A stretch of DNA of 64,000 bases from CAUZIZ01 sp965219855. GTDB lineage: Bacteria; Acidobacteriota; UBA6911; RPQK01; JAJDTT01. A program made the translations under genes and the position numbers. This document shows, piece by piece, positions 55,375 through 62,709 of this stretch; within the stretch, counting starts at the first letter, position 1; every line of letters starts with the position of its first letter. A model generated the notes under the pieces. That model searched no databases. It was not told the DNA's origin and saw only the letters and a program-made list of their open reading frames with translations. The DNA lies in the NCBI GenBank assembly GCA_965219855.1, contig CBDCOR010000030.1, forward strand, positions 1 to 64,000, given 5' to 3'.

Positions 55375-55776
55375 ATGACAGAACTACTCGAAGTGGGTAG
55401 ATCCCTGGAACTGGAAAAGCTGGTGACGCCTGATCTGACGGCCGACCGCTTTGGCAACCCCGGCGTTCAGGTGTTCGCTACACCGGCGCTCATAGCCTTC
55501 CTCGAAGAGACGGCGATCCGATGCGTGGCACCGACCCTCGAAGACGGTCAAGCTACCGTCGGCACCCGGGTTGAGGTGCAACATCTAGCGGCTACCCCGG
55601 CGGGGATGAAGGTTTTCTCCCGGGTGGAGCTGGTGGAAATTGACAGAAAGCGTCTGGTGTTTCGCTTCGAAGCGCGGGACGAGCGGGAGCGGATCGCCAG
55701 CGGCACCCACGACCGGTTCATCATCAACTCCATGGCCAAGTTTCTGGACGCTGCGGCCGAAAAGGGCAATGTCTGA
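55375..55776 (+). CDS. Thioesterase-family protein (FlK-like), copy 1
   Basis: The 133-residue hot-dog-fold protein has GVQVFATPALIAFLEETAIRCVAPTLEDGQATVGTRVEVQHLA, as in fluoroacetyl-CoA thioesterase-like proteins (catalytic Thr/Glu/His in comparable places). It differs from copy 2 (60393-60794) by a single residue seen by eye (Arg to Gln). The stop overlaps the start of an enoyl-CoA hydratase gene by 8 bases, so the pair is translationally coupled. Confidence 0.87.
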   Translation: MTELLEVGRSLELEKLVTPDLTADRFGNPGVQVFATPALIAFLEETAIRCVAPTLEDGQATVGTRVEVQHLAATPAGMKVFSRVELVEIDRKRLVFRFEARDERERIASGTHDRFIINSMAKFLDAAAEKGNV

Positions 55777-55895
55777 TCTGGTTCGCCTGAACGTCGACGA
55801 TGGGATCGCCTGGCTGGTTCTCAATCGCCCCCAGGTGCTCAACGCACTCAACCAGGCCATCGTTCAAAAATACGCGACCCACGTCTTGGCCCCGG
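55769..55895 (+). pseudogene. Enoyl-CoA hydratase, N-terminal fragment
   Basis: The frame MSDLVRLNVDDGIAWLVLNRPQVLNALNQAIVQKY is the typical crotonase start. Homology ends at about 55895, before the oxyanion-hole segments. It is about 80 percent identical at DNA level to the intact copy at 60787, much less than the preceding genes. The remainder was replaced by unrelated sequence. Confidence 0.8.
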
Positions 55896-55944
55896 TGAGC
55901 ACCCACTCGTTACCCTCTTTACCGATACTTCACCGCCCGACGTG

Positions 55945-56110
55945 TGCCTGGGTCCACTGGTCCTACCGCTGGGAGCCACCTTCGAGCGGCGGTTTCGTGG
56001 TCCAGGTCCGGGCCTTTGATGATCAAGGACAAACCCCCCATTCTCGGAGGACCTGGGCCGCATCAATCGCTACGATAACCGCTGGCTCCATCGCGTCCAG
56101 TTCAGCGGGG
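55945..56110 (+). pseudogene. Possible sulfite-oxidase-type (Mo-cofactor dimerisation domain) fragment
   Basis: The sequence WVHWSYRWEPPSSGGFVVQVRAFDDQGQ resembles the C-terminal immunoglobulin-like domain of molybdopterin oxidoreductases, and a following frame gives GRINRYDNRWLHRVQ. The frames are not continuous. It is a small remnant joining the crotonase and CapA fragments. The assignment is tentative. Confidence 0.35.
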
Positions 56111-56381
56111 CAGCCCTCAAACCTTTCTCTGGTGGAATCCGGTGGGACTCATAGTCATGAAATAGAATTTCCACGTTGGTGAATGCAACATCGGCCCGTC
56201 GAATAATCTCGATCATATTCAGAAATTCGGGCTCCTGGTGAACCGAAAGGGGGCGAGTAATGATCGAGTCACCCGTAAGCGCTACGGTAAAGGTCTTTTC
56301 ACGGGCAAGCATCTGCACGGGGCCGACGGCGCTCAGGAGGAGAGCTCCTGTAACCACGAGTATGCCTGTTCTTGCGTTCAC
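56105..56381 (-). pseudogene. CapA/PgsA-like (PGA_cap) metallophosphatase, N-terminal fragment
   Basis: The frame from GTG 56381 (preceded by GGAG) reads a signal region (GILVVTGALLLSAVGP) and then KTFTVALTGDSIITRPLS and MIEIIRRADVAFTNVEIL, the first metal-binding motifs of the poly-gamma-glutamate/capsule CapA family. Homology stops at about 56105, where other fragments begin, so about 300 residues are lost. Confidence 0.75.
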
Positions 56382-56587
56382 GACTTGTCTCCGATTGTAT
56401 GGAGTCGAGGCCAAATATCCTTATCACTCAGGTTACGCAACCGGTCGACATTCTCCAGCCCATGATACACCAGTGGGTTGCGACTACGGTTTCCTTAACA
56501 GTCTCGGAAATTCAATAAAGCGAGCTTGGCCCCACCTAAGCTGAATTTCATTGGTGAGAGGGCCACCGGCAGATGGGATTGTTCCTA

Positions 56588-56852
56588 CTCAGAAGGCTGC
56601 TTCAGCAGCCTGGCGCGGAGCGCAATAGACCCGGCCTTCAGGCCGGGGTAGAGCGGCGAGCGGCGGCCGGAGCCCGCTTCAGCGGGCTTCTCGAGCGATG
56701 GCTTCAGCCAGGCTCCGGGCAACGATGGCTAAAGCCGCGTTCGAGAAGGACCTTAAAAGGCCCTCCGGAGGGTTGGCAACGGCCACGGACCCCGGCCTGA
56801 AAGGCCGGGTCTATTGCGCTCCGCGCCAGGCCGCTGAAGCGGCCTCAGAGTT
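56588..56852. repeat. Large nested palindromic repeat (about 265 bases)
   Basis: The outer arms (56594-56649 and 56790-56846) are almost perfectly complementary over about 56 bases and include GCGGAGCGCAATAGACC on the left and its complement on the right. Inside are smaller hairpins: CCCGCTTCAGCGGG, TGGCTTCAGCCA, and CCCTCCGGAGGG. The nested structure with TTCAG loops resembles composite REP/MITE elements of Acidobacteriota-like genomes. No gene is present. Confidence 0.85.
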
Positions 56853-56899
56853 TCTTTCCCGAATGGGACAGCCCGGCTGGGAGGGTTGCTAACCTGAAA

Positions 56900-57003
56900 C
56901 TTGAAAGCTCAAGATACAAGAAAACAAGAGACAAACAAGCTCCAAATCCCAAGCACCAAACGAAGCGCGATCAGCAGAGCCGCGCGCGGCCGGTGGGGGT
57001 GCT
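56900..57003. repeat. A-rich simple sequence
   Basis: A purine-rich, low-complexity stretch with AAGATACAAGA- and AAACAAG-like units. A similar AAGATACAAGA occurs at about 58304. It looks like slippage-derived sequence beside the palindromic repeat. Confidence 0.4.
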
Positions 57004-57180
57004 ATGCTGGAAGTACACAAGGAAGTGCGCGAGCGAAAGCTGGCTCTGATCGAGGAGCTGCTGACCCGCTATCCGGTAGACGGGATCGACCTGGATTTTC
57101 GCGGGTCTCTGCCGCATGGCAGCCCCGTTCGTGGCACCTCTAATTGTCGCCGATTGCCAGGCTCACTAGCGTACTTGTGA
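57004..57180 (+). pseudogene. Short gene fragment with VDGIDLDF motif
   Basis: The frame MLEVHKEVRERKLALIEELL...YPVDGIDLDFR matches the type of segment found in glycoside-hydrolase-like TIM barrels (xGIDLDF). After GSLPHGSP no homology is visible. It is too short to assign a specific family. Confidence 0.35.
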
Positions 57181-57298
57181 AGACTCTGGCCATCTCAACC
57201 CTCCTCGACTTCCGGGACGATCCCCACCTGGGGTCTGGAAGGCCGGTTCAGTCGTTCTCATAAGAATAGGGGTTTGCTTCCTTGAGCTCCTTCCCGCT

Positions 57299-58132
57299 CT
57301 ATCCGAACCACGCGGTGACCTCGCCAAGCCCCTCGATCTCCGCCTGCACCTCGTCCATGGGTTCCACCCAGCTGGTTTGAACCACGCTCCCCAGCATGAC
57401 GATCTGGCCTTGTTCAAGCGAGTCACCCCAGCTCTCTACCAGGTTTGCGAGCCAGGCAAGCGCCTCGAACGGGTGGCCAAGGATGTCTCCGCTTGAGCCG
57501 TTGCCGACCGGGTTGCCGTTGATGAGCATCTCGCCAGGCAGACCACCGAGATCAAGATTGCGCCAGGCTGCCACAGGTTCCCCCAGGACACAGCCTGCGG
57601 CGAAGAAATCATCGGCAATCAGTGAAGGCGTATCGATAACCGTGTAGTCGTCCCAGCGATCGTCAACCACCTCGATCGCCGTGCACACCGCCTGAACCGC
57701 GTCCGCGACCGAGTCCCTGTCGTGTCCCCCGACCCTCGGTTGGATATCGTCCCCCAGGAAGACCGCCACCTCGGCCTCAACTCCCGGATGCCGATAGTCC
57801 GAGTGCTTGAGCATCGCCTTCCGCTGGACTGACGGCTGGAAAAGGCCACCTGCGCATGGACTTCGAATGCCCAGGTACTCCTGCATTACCGGAGTGGTAC
57901 ATCCGATCTTGTAACCAACCGTTGAGCCAATCTTGGTCGCAGCCAGGATGTTGTGCAGCTCTTGCTGAATGGCATAGGCATCGGCTTCGGTCCTGGGTCT
58001 GATCTCGTTGGGGAGTGGGTGCAGCATTCCTCCTCCCGTTCGGGCCGCACTGATAAGCTGTGCTGCTCTGCGTAGCTCCTGTTGCTGCAACCTGCTACTC
58101 TCCCTTGTATCAGACTGCGACGCCGCAATCAT
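57299..58132 (-). CDS. 2-keto-4-pentenoate hydratase-family protein
   Basis: The 277-residue protein has VGYKIGCTTPVMQEYLGI, GVEAEVAVFLGDDI (metal-binding Glu residues), TAIEVVDDRWDDY and IADDFFAAGCVLG, hallmarks of the MhpD/FAH-like hydratases of aromatic degradation. ATG 58132 was chosen; the frame extends further but without homology. Pathway partners are not nearby. Confidence 0.87.
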   Translation of the reverse strand: MIAASQSDTRESSRLQQQELRRAAQLISAARTGGGMLHPLPNEIRPRTEADAYAIQQELHNILAATKIGSTVGYKIGCTTPVMQEYLGIRSPCAGGLFQPSVQRKAMLKHSDYRHPGVEAEVAVFLGDDIQPRVGGHDRDSVADAVQAVCTAIEVVDDRWDDYTVIDTPSLIADDFFAAGCVLGEPVAAWRNLDLGGLPGEMLINGNPVGNGSSGDILGHPFEALAWLANLVESWGDSLEQGQIVMLGSVVQTSWVEPMDEVQAEIEGLGEVTAWFG

Positions 58133-58139
58133 CCGCCCT

Positions 58140-58282
58140 GGCTGTGTTATGCTCGGTCGGCCTCCTCGACGTACTGTACAAGTACGACTGCGGCGGCTCG
58201 CCACGAGTGGTCTCGGTCGCAAGCCTTGCCAGGACGGCCCTTGCGGCGCCTCGCTACGACAAGCGATGAGAAATCCGGGTTA
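58140..58282. mobile_element. Possible IS1380-related end or MITE
   Basis: The segment ends in TGAGAAATCCGGGTTA (58267-58282), the exact reverse complement of the 16-base IS end at 39982. It also contains the inverted repeat GTACT-GTAC-AAGTAC near 58171. No transposase is present here, so it is a remnant end or a non-autonomous element. Confidence 0.4.
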
Positions 58283-58348
58283 AACCAGACAGTAGTGTTT
58301 CAAGATACAAGATTTGGTTCAGTTCATCTTGGGAAAACGCTTTCACGG

Positions 58349-59370
58349 TTATTCCTCCCGGCCCCCGGCAGTGGCGGCCTCCCGGCTAAAGCGTAGCCGG
58401 TGTATTCCTAGCATGATCCCGTAGGATAGAAATACCGCCGCCATACCCGGGAGGTTGACATAAATGGCCGATGCCCAAGGCGACTCTGCCCAGCCATTGG
58501 CGGCCACAAAGCCGACCGCCATCATCACCAGGGCCATCCGCTGGGAGTATGGCCAGTTGAGCAGACTGATGACCAGCAGGGGCCCCAAGCTGCAGGAGAG
58601 CACAGCCCAGGCTTCCAAAACCAGGGCAAAAACCCCGTCCGAGGAGCTCAGGGCGATGGCCAGTGCGATCGCGGTGACGGTGAGGGTAGAGATCTTGGAG
58701 GCTTTGTAGGAGTTCTTCCAATGCGGCCGAATGTCCTGAATGATGGCACTGCTGCAGGCGATAACCTGAGAGTCCGCAGTGGACATGGTCGCCGAAAACA
58801 GACCGGCCAACATCAGACCGATGAGGATCTCGGGCAAGAGTGTAACACTCAAGACGGGGAGGGCATGTTCGGTGGTGAGGTGTGCTGAAGCCGCAAGCTC
58901 AGGCAGAAGAACGCGCGCATGCAAACCAACCCCAATGGCCATTGCGTAAAAGGGGATCAAGAAAAGAAAGTAATACAGGCGAGCGCGTTTGATTTGATCG
59001 GCTTCCTTGATGCACATGCTGCGCACGAGAATATGGGGTTGTCCCACCACCCCGAAACCGCCCAGGAACATGCCCAGAAAATAGAGCAGAAAGCCAAAGC
59101 GAGCGTCTTCAGGAATCAGTGTGGTTAAACGGCTATCAATGTCACTGAGGGCTACAAGCAGCTGCCCGGGTCCTCCCACTTCCGCAGCAGCGATGCCCAC
59201 AAGCAAGGCCATCGAACCGGCCATGGCGATGGATTGTGCTGCATCTGTCCAAATGGAAGCACGAATTCCGCCGGAATAGCAATAAACAACGACAATGGCT
59301 GCACCAATGATGGCACCCCAACTCCCCGGGATACCAAAGGTGGACTGTAAAGCGGTGCTACCCGCCTTAA
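58349..59370 (-). pseudogene. Sodium:solute symporter, N-terminally truncated
   Basis: About 340 residues with at least nine membrane helices match the PutP/SSS family: GGIRASIWTDAAQSIAMAGS, FLGGFGVVGQPHILVRSMC, and LIGLMLAGLFSATMSTADSQVIACSSAI with the sodium-site Ser/Thr pair. The first three to four helices are missing; in their place the frame runs into unrelated sequence (a TPR fragment on the other strand). It would not transport. Confidence 0.85.
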
Positions 59371-59379
59371 GCTTTTCGG

Positions 59380-59496
59380 AAGGCTTTGAGCATTGATCCC
59401 GAGCTGCCGGACACCCACAATAATCTGGGGCTGACGTTGGCCGATCAGGGCAGGTTGCGGGCGGCCATTCGGGAGTTCCGCGAGGCGGTCCGATGA
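59380..59496 (+). pseudogene. TPR-domain C-terminal fragment
   Basis: The 38-codon frame ALSIDPELPDTHNNLGLTLADQGR...REFREAVR is one tetratricopeptide repeat plus the protein end. It resembles the end of cytochrome/TPR proteins, whose cytochrome half, without TPRs, occurs at 52900. The two could be the ends of one rearranged gene, but this is not proven. Confidence 0.55.
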
Positions 59497-59611
59497 ACTT
59501 GACGAGATTGGTATAGGCTTGCTGCCAGAAACTCTCCTTTCCCTTGCCAAAGAGGTTATGAAATCTGATAGCATTCCCTTCTTCGAGGATTTTGATAGGA
59601 GAAGATAAGAG

Positions 59612-60418
59612 ATGAACGATACTCTTCCCTTGCTTCCCACTTCCGTCATCGGCAGCCACGCTACCCCTTCCTGGTTATGGACTGCTCTGGACGCCATCAA
59701 GGAGGGCAAGTACGGCCAGACGGATATTCGCGAGACCTTCGATGACGCGGTCAATCTGGCAATCCTGGACATGGAGAAAGCCGATGTCGACATCATCACC
59801 GACGGGGAGATGCGGCGCTGGTATTTCGTCCAGAGCTTTTACAAGCGAATGCAGGGAATCGAGCCGGATGAGCCTCTACGCAAAGTAGGTCTGTACGGCT
59901 ACGGCTCGGTGCCGCGCTATCGTCTCAAAGAGAAGGTGACCGTTCCCCAGGGACTGGGTATCGTGGAAGAGTTCCAGTACCTGAAACGGCAGACGAACAG
60001 GCGACTGAAAGCGACCTGCCCAGGACCTCTCACCATCTCCATCCACATTCGGAACGACGCCGTCGGCGAGTTCTATAAGGATCGGATGGAACTCTTCTGG
60101 GAGTTCGCCGAAGTGATTAACCAGGAACTCAAGACCCTGGTCGAGAACGGCGCCGATTACATTCAGCTGGACGAGCCATCCTTCGCCATTATTCCGGGAC
60201 AGTTGAAGGAGTATGTAGCGCTTTTCAACCGCTGTGTCGAGGGAGTCGATGCCAAGATCGGATTCCACATCTGCTTTGGCAACCTGGCCTCTCGTCCTCG
60301 CGGCAAACGTCAGTTCGGGTGGATGCTCCCAGAGCTTCTAGAGTCGAAGTGCGACCAGTTCATCCTCGAGAGACGCCAAACAAGGGAACAGAATGACAGA
60401 ACTACTCGAAGTGGGTAG
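59612..60418 (+). pseudogene. MetE-like protein, copy 2 (C-terminally truncated)
   Basis: The frame is almost identical to copy 1 (54221-55261) up to DQFILE (60371). It then jumps to the sequence that lies before the thioesterase in copy 1 and ends after 15 unrelated residues. The deletion removes the last third, including the late zinc ligand (PDCGF), so it should be inactive. The junction lies in a short shared TCGAG. Confidence 0.87.
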
Positions 60419-60794
60419 ATCCCTGGAACTGGAAAAGCTGGTGACGCCTGATCTGACGGCCGACCGCTTTGGCAACCCCGGCGTTCAGGTGTTCGCTACA
60501 CCGGCGCTCATAGCCTTCCTCGAAGAGACGGCGATCCGATGCGTGGCACCGACCCTCGAAGACGGTCAAGCTACCGTCGGCACCCGGGTTGAGGTGCAAC
60601 ATCTAGCGGCTACCCCGGCGGGGATGAAGGTTTTCTCCCAGGTGGAGCTGGTGGAAATTGACAGAAAGCGTCTGGTGTTTCGCTTCGAAGCGCGGGACGA
60701 GCGGGAGCGGATCGCCAGCGGCACCCACGACCGGTTCATCATCAACTCCATGGCCAAGTTTCTGGACGCTGCGGCCGAAAAGGGCAATGTCTGA
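60393..60794 (+). CDS. Thioesterase-family protein (FlK-like), copy 2
   Basis: The 133-residue product is identical to copy 1 except for one Arg-to-Gln change seen by eye. It overlaps the end of the truncated MetE-like copy and the start of the intact enoyl-CoA hydratase (8 bases). Here the hydratase downstream is intact, so this is the functional arrangement. Confidence 0.88.
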   Translation: MTELLEVGRSLELEKLVTPDLTADRFGNPGVQVFATPALIAFLEETAIRCVAPTLEDGQATVGTRVEVQHLAATPAGMKVFSQVELVEIDRKRLVFRFEARDERERIASGTHDRFIINSMAKFLDAAAEKGNV

Positions 60795-61548
60795 TCTGGT
60801 TCGCCTGAGCGTCAGCGATGGGATCGCGTGGCTGATCCTCAACCGGCCCCAGGTGCTGAACGCCCTCAACCAGGCCCTCGTCCAGGAGTACGCGGCCCAC
60901 GTCGTGGCACTGCGGGAACGGGAAGACGTCCGAGTCGTCCTCACTCGCGGAGAAGGACGTGGATTCTGCGCGGGAAGCGATCTGCACGAGCTCAGAGGCA
61001 TGTCGCCGGCCGAGGCGGCTTCCTCGGAACGTCAGCAGGCTGAAGCGTTCGCCCTGCTCGACTCCCTGCCCCAACCGACAATCGCCTTGACCCACGGCTA
61101 CGCGCTGGGAGGTGGGCTCCAGGTCGCCCTCTATCACGACTTTCACCTCACGACCACTTCGGCCACCCTGGGTCTTCCGGAAGTCGAACTGGGTTGGACT
61201 CCACCCTGGGCGCTAGGCCGGCTCATGGACGTCGTAGGCAACTCTACCGCCCGCTGGCTGCTGTTGACCTGTACCCGGATCCAGGGCGAGCAAGCCAAGG
61301 AAATCGGCCTGGTCAACGAAGTTGTCCCTGATGATCAGCTTCGGCACAGGGGAGAAGCTCTGGCACGCCGGCTTGCCTCCTTTCCAGCCGAGGGTCTGAA
61401 AAGGACCAAGACCCTGCTCAACCAGATGTCACCATTGAGACAGGATCATTGGGATGCCTATGCGTCCGCCGCCTTCGAGCACTGCTTCCGATCACCGGAG
61501 TGTCAAGCCGGACTTGCGGCCTTCGGGGCACGCCGGCGGACGAAATAG
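60787..61548 (+). CDS. Enoyl-CoA hydratase/isomerase-family protein
   Basis: This 253-residue crotonase has RGFCAGSDLHEL (first oxyanion-hole segment), LTHGYALGGGLQVAL (second) and LGLPEVELGWTPPWA (catalytic region with Glu), followed by LTCTRIQGEQAKEIGLVNEVV. It hydrates or isomerises an acyl-CoA. It lies head-on to an acyl-CoA dehydrogenase/ligase operon, and a thioesterase is coupled upstream, suggesting an acyl-CoA degradation module. Confidence 0.92.
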   Translation: MSDLVRLSVSDGIAWLILNRPQVLNALNQALVQEYAAHVVALREREDVRVVLTRGEGRGFCAGSDLHELRGMSPAEAASSERQQAEAFALLDSLPQPTIALTHGYALGGGLQVALYHDFHLTTTSATLGLPEVELGWTPPWALGRLMDVVGNSTARWLLLTCTRIQGEQAKEIGLVNEVVPDDQLRHRGEALARRLASFPAEGLKRTKTLLNQMSPLRQDHWDAYASAAFEHCFRSPECQAGLAAFGARRRTK

Positions 61549-61552
61549 TGGG

Positions 61553-61580
61553 TCATCTCAAAGCAGCTGTTTTGAGATGA
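61553..61580. terminator. Bidirectional terminator hairpin
   Basis: TCATCTCAAA (61553-61562) and TTTGAGATGA (61571-61580) form a perfect 10-base-pair stem with an 8-base loop between the convergent hydratase and acyl-CoA dehydrogenase genes. It overlaps the last codons of the latter. Flanking A and T runs suit termination in both directions. Confidence 0.75.
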
Positions 61581-62709
61581 TCTCCCGCATTATTTCCGAG
61601 CTTCCTGACGCTATTGGCCACAAGCGGTAGTCTCGAGCGAAACGCTCTACCGCATACTCTCTCATGTAACCGTATCCACCGTGCAGTTGGACTGCATCGT
61701 AGGCCGTGCGGTTGGCGGTTTCGGTGGCGTAGAGTTTGGCCATCGAAACTTCCTTGAGGCAATCCTTTCCAGAGGCGAAGAGGCGAGCCGCATGATAGGT
61801 CAGCTGGCGCGCGGCTTCGATCTCGGTGGCCATGTCGGCGACCCGATGTCGTAGGGCCTGAAACTCCGCCAGCGGTCGACCGAACGCCTGGCGTTGGCGC
61901 AGATACTCCTGGCAGTCTTCGAGTGCCTGCTGAGCCGCGGAGACACACAGAACCGCGGCCGTGAGCCGCTCCTGCTGGAGACCCGCCACCAGTTGCTCGA
62001 ACCCTTTCCCTTCCCGCCCCAGGAGGTTTGTCTCCGGCACCCGAACCTGGTCAAAGACGAGTTCGGCCGTGTCCGAGGCCCACATGCCTGTCTTGGCCAG
62101 TTTCTTCGCCACCGTGAAGCCGGGTGAGTCCCGCTCCACCAGAAACTGGGACAGACGCTCTCGGCGAGGGCCCTCCTCCCGAGTCCGGGCGGCGACGAAG
62201 TAGAGATCTCCATAGACGCCGTTGGTAATAAACGTCTTGGTCCCGGTGATGACCCATTCACTGCCCTCTTTGCGGGCTCTTGTGGCAATTGCAGCCATGT
62301 CAGAACCGGCATCCGGCTCGGTGATGGCCAGGGCGCAGATGGTTTCTCCGGCAATGATGGAGGGCAGATACCTGGTTTTCTGATCATCGGTCCCGAAACG
62401 GACCAGCCAGGGAGAGGACATATCGGTATGCACGATGAGGCTGAATGCGACCCCACCGGAACGGCAGCGAGCGAGTTCCTCGGCCAGAACTACGGACATC
62501 CAGAAATCGGCTCCGGCACCACCGTACTCGGTCGGGAACTCGGCTCCCAGGAACCCCAATTGCCCCATCTTCTGAAACAGGCTGCGAGGCGTTCTGCCCT
62601 GCTCTTCCCACTCCTCCACATTGGGGACGATCTCCTCCTGGACGAAGCGGCGTAGGGATTCACGGAAGAGCTCGTGCTCTTCATCGAAGTAGTCGGGGAG
62701 ATGGCTCAT
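61558..62709 (-). CDS. Acyl-CoA dehydrogenase
   Basis: The 383-residue flavoprotein shows the family motifs ICALAITEPDAGSDMAAIATRARKEGSEWVITGTKTFITNG, QFLVERDSPGF, RVPETNLLGREGKGF, and the C-terminal VQLHGGYGYMREYAVERFARDYR with the FAD-binding and active-site region. It oxidises an acyl-CoA to an enoyl-CoA for the hydratase downstream on the opposite strand. Its start overlaps the stop of the acyl-CoA ligase gene by 4 bases (ATGA). Confidence 0.95.
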   Translation of the reverse strand: MSHLPDYFDEEHELFRESLRRFVQEEIVPNVEEWEEQGRTPRSLFQKMGQLGFLGAEFPTEYGGAGADFWMSVVLAEELARCRSGGVAFSLIVHTDMSSPWLVRFGTDDQKTRYLPSIIAGETICALAITEPDAGSDMAAIATRARKEGSEWVITGTKTFITNGVYGDLYFVAARTREEGPRRERLSQFLVERDSPGFTVAKKLAKTGMWASDTAELVFDQVRVPETNLLGREGKGFEQLVAGLQQERLTAAVLCVSAAQQALEDCQEYLRQRQAFGRPLAEFQALRHRVADMATEIEAARQLTYHAARLFASGKDCLKEVSMAKLYATETANRTAYDAVQLHGGYGYMREYAVERFARDYRLWPIASGSSEIMREIISKQLL

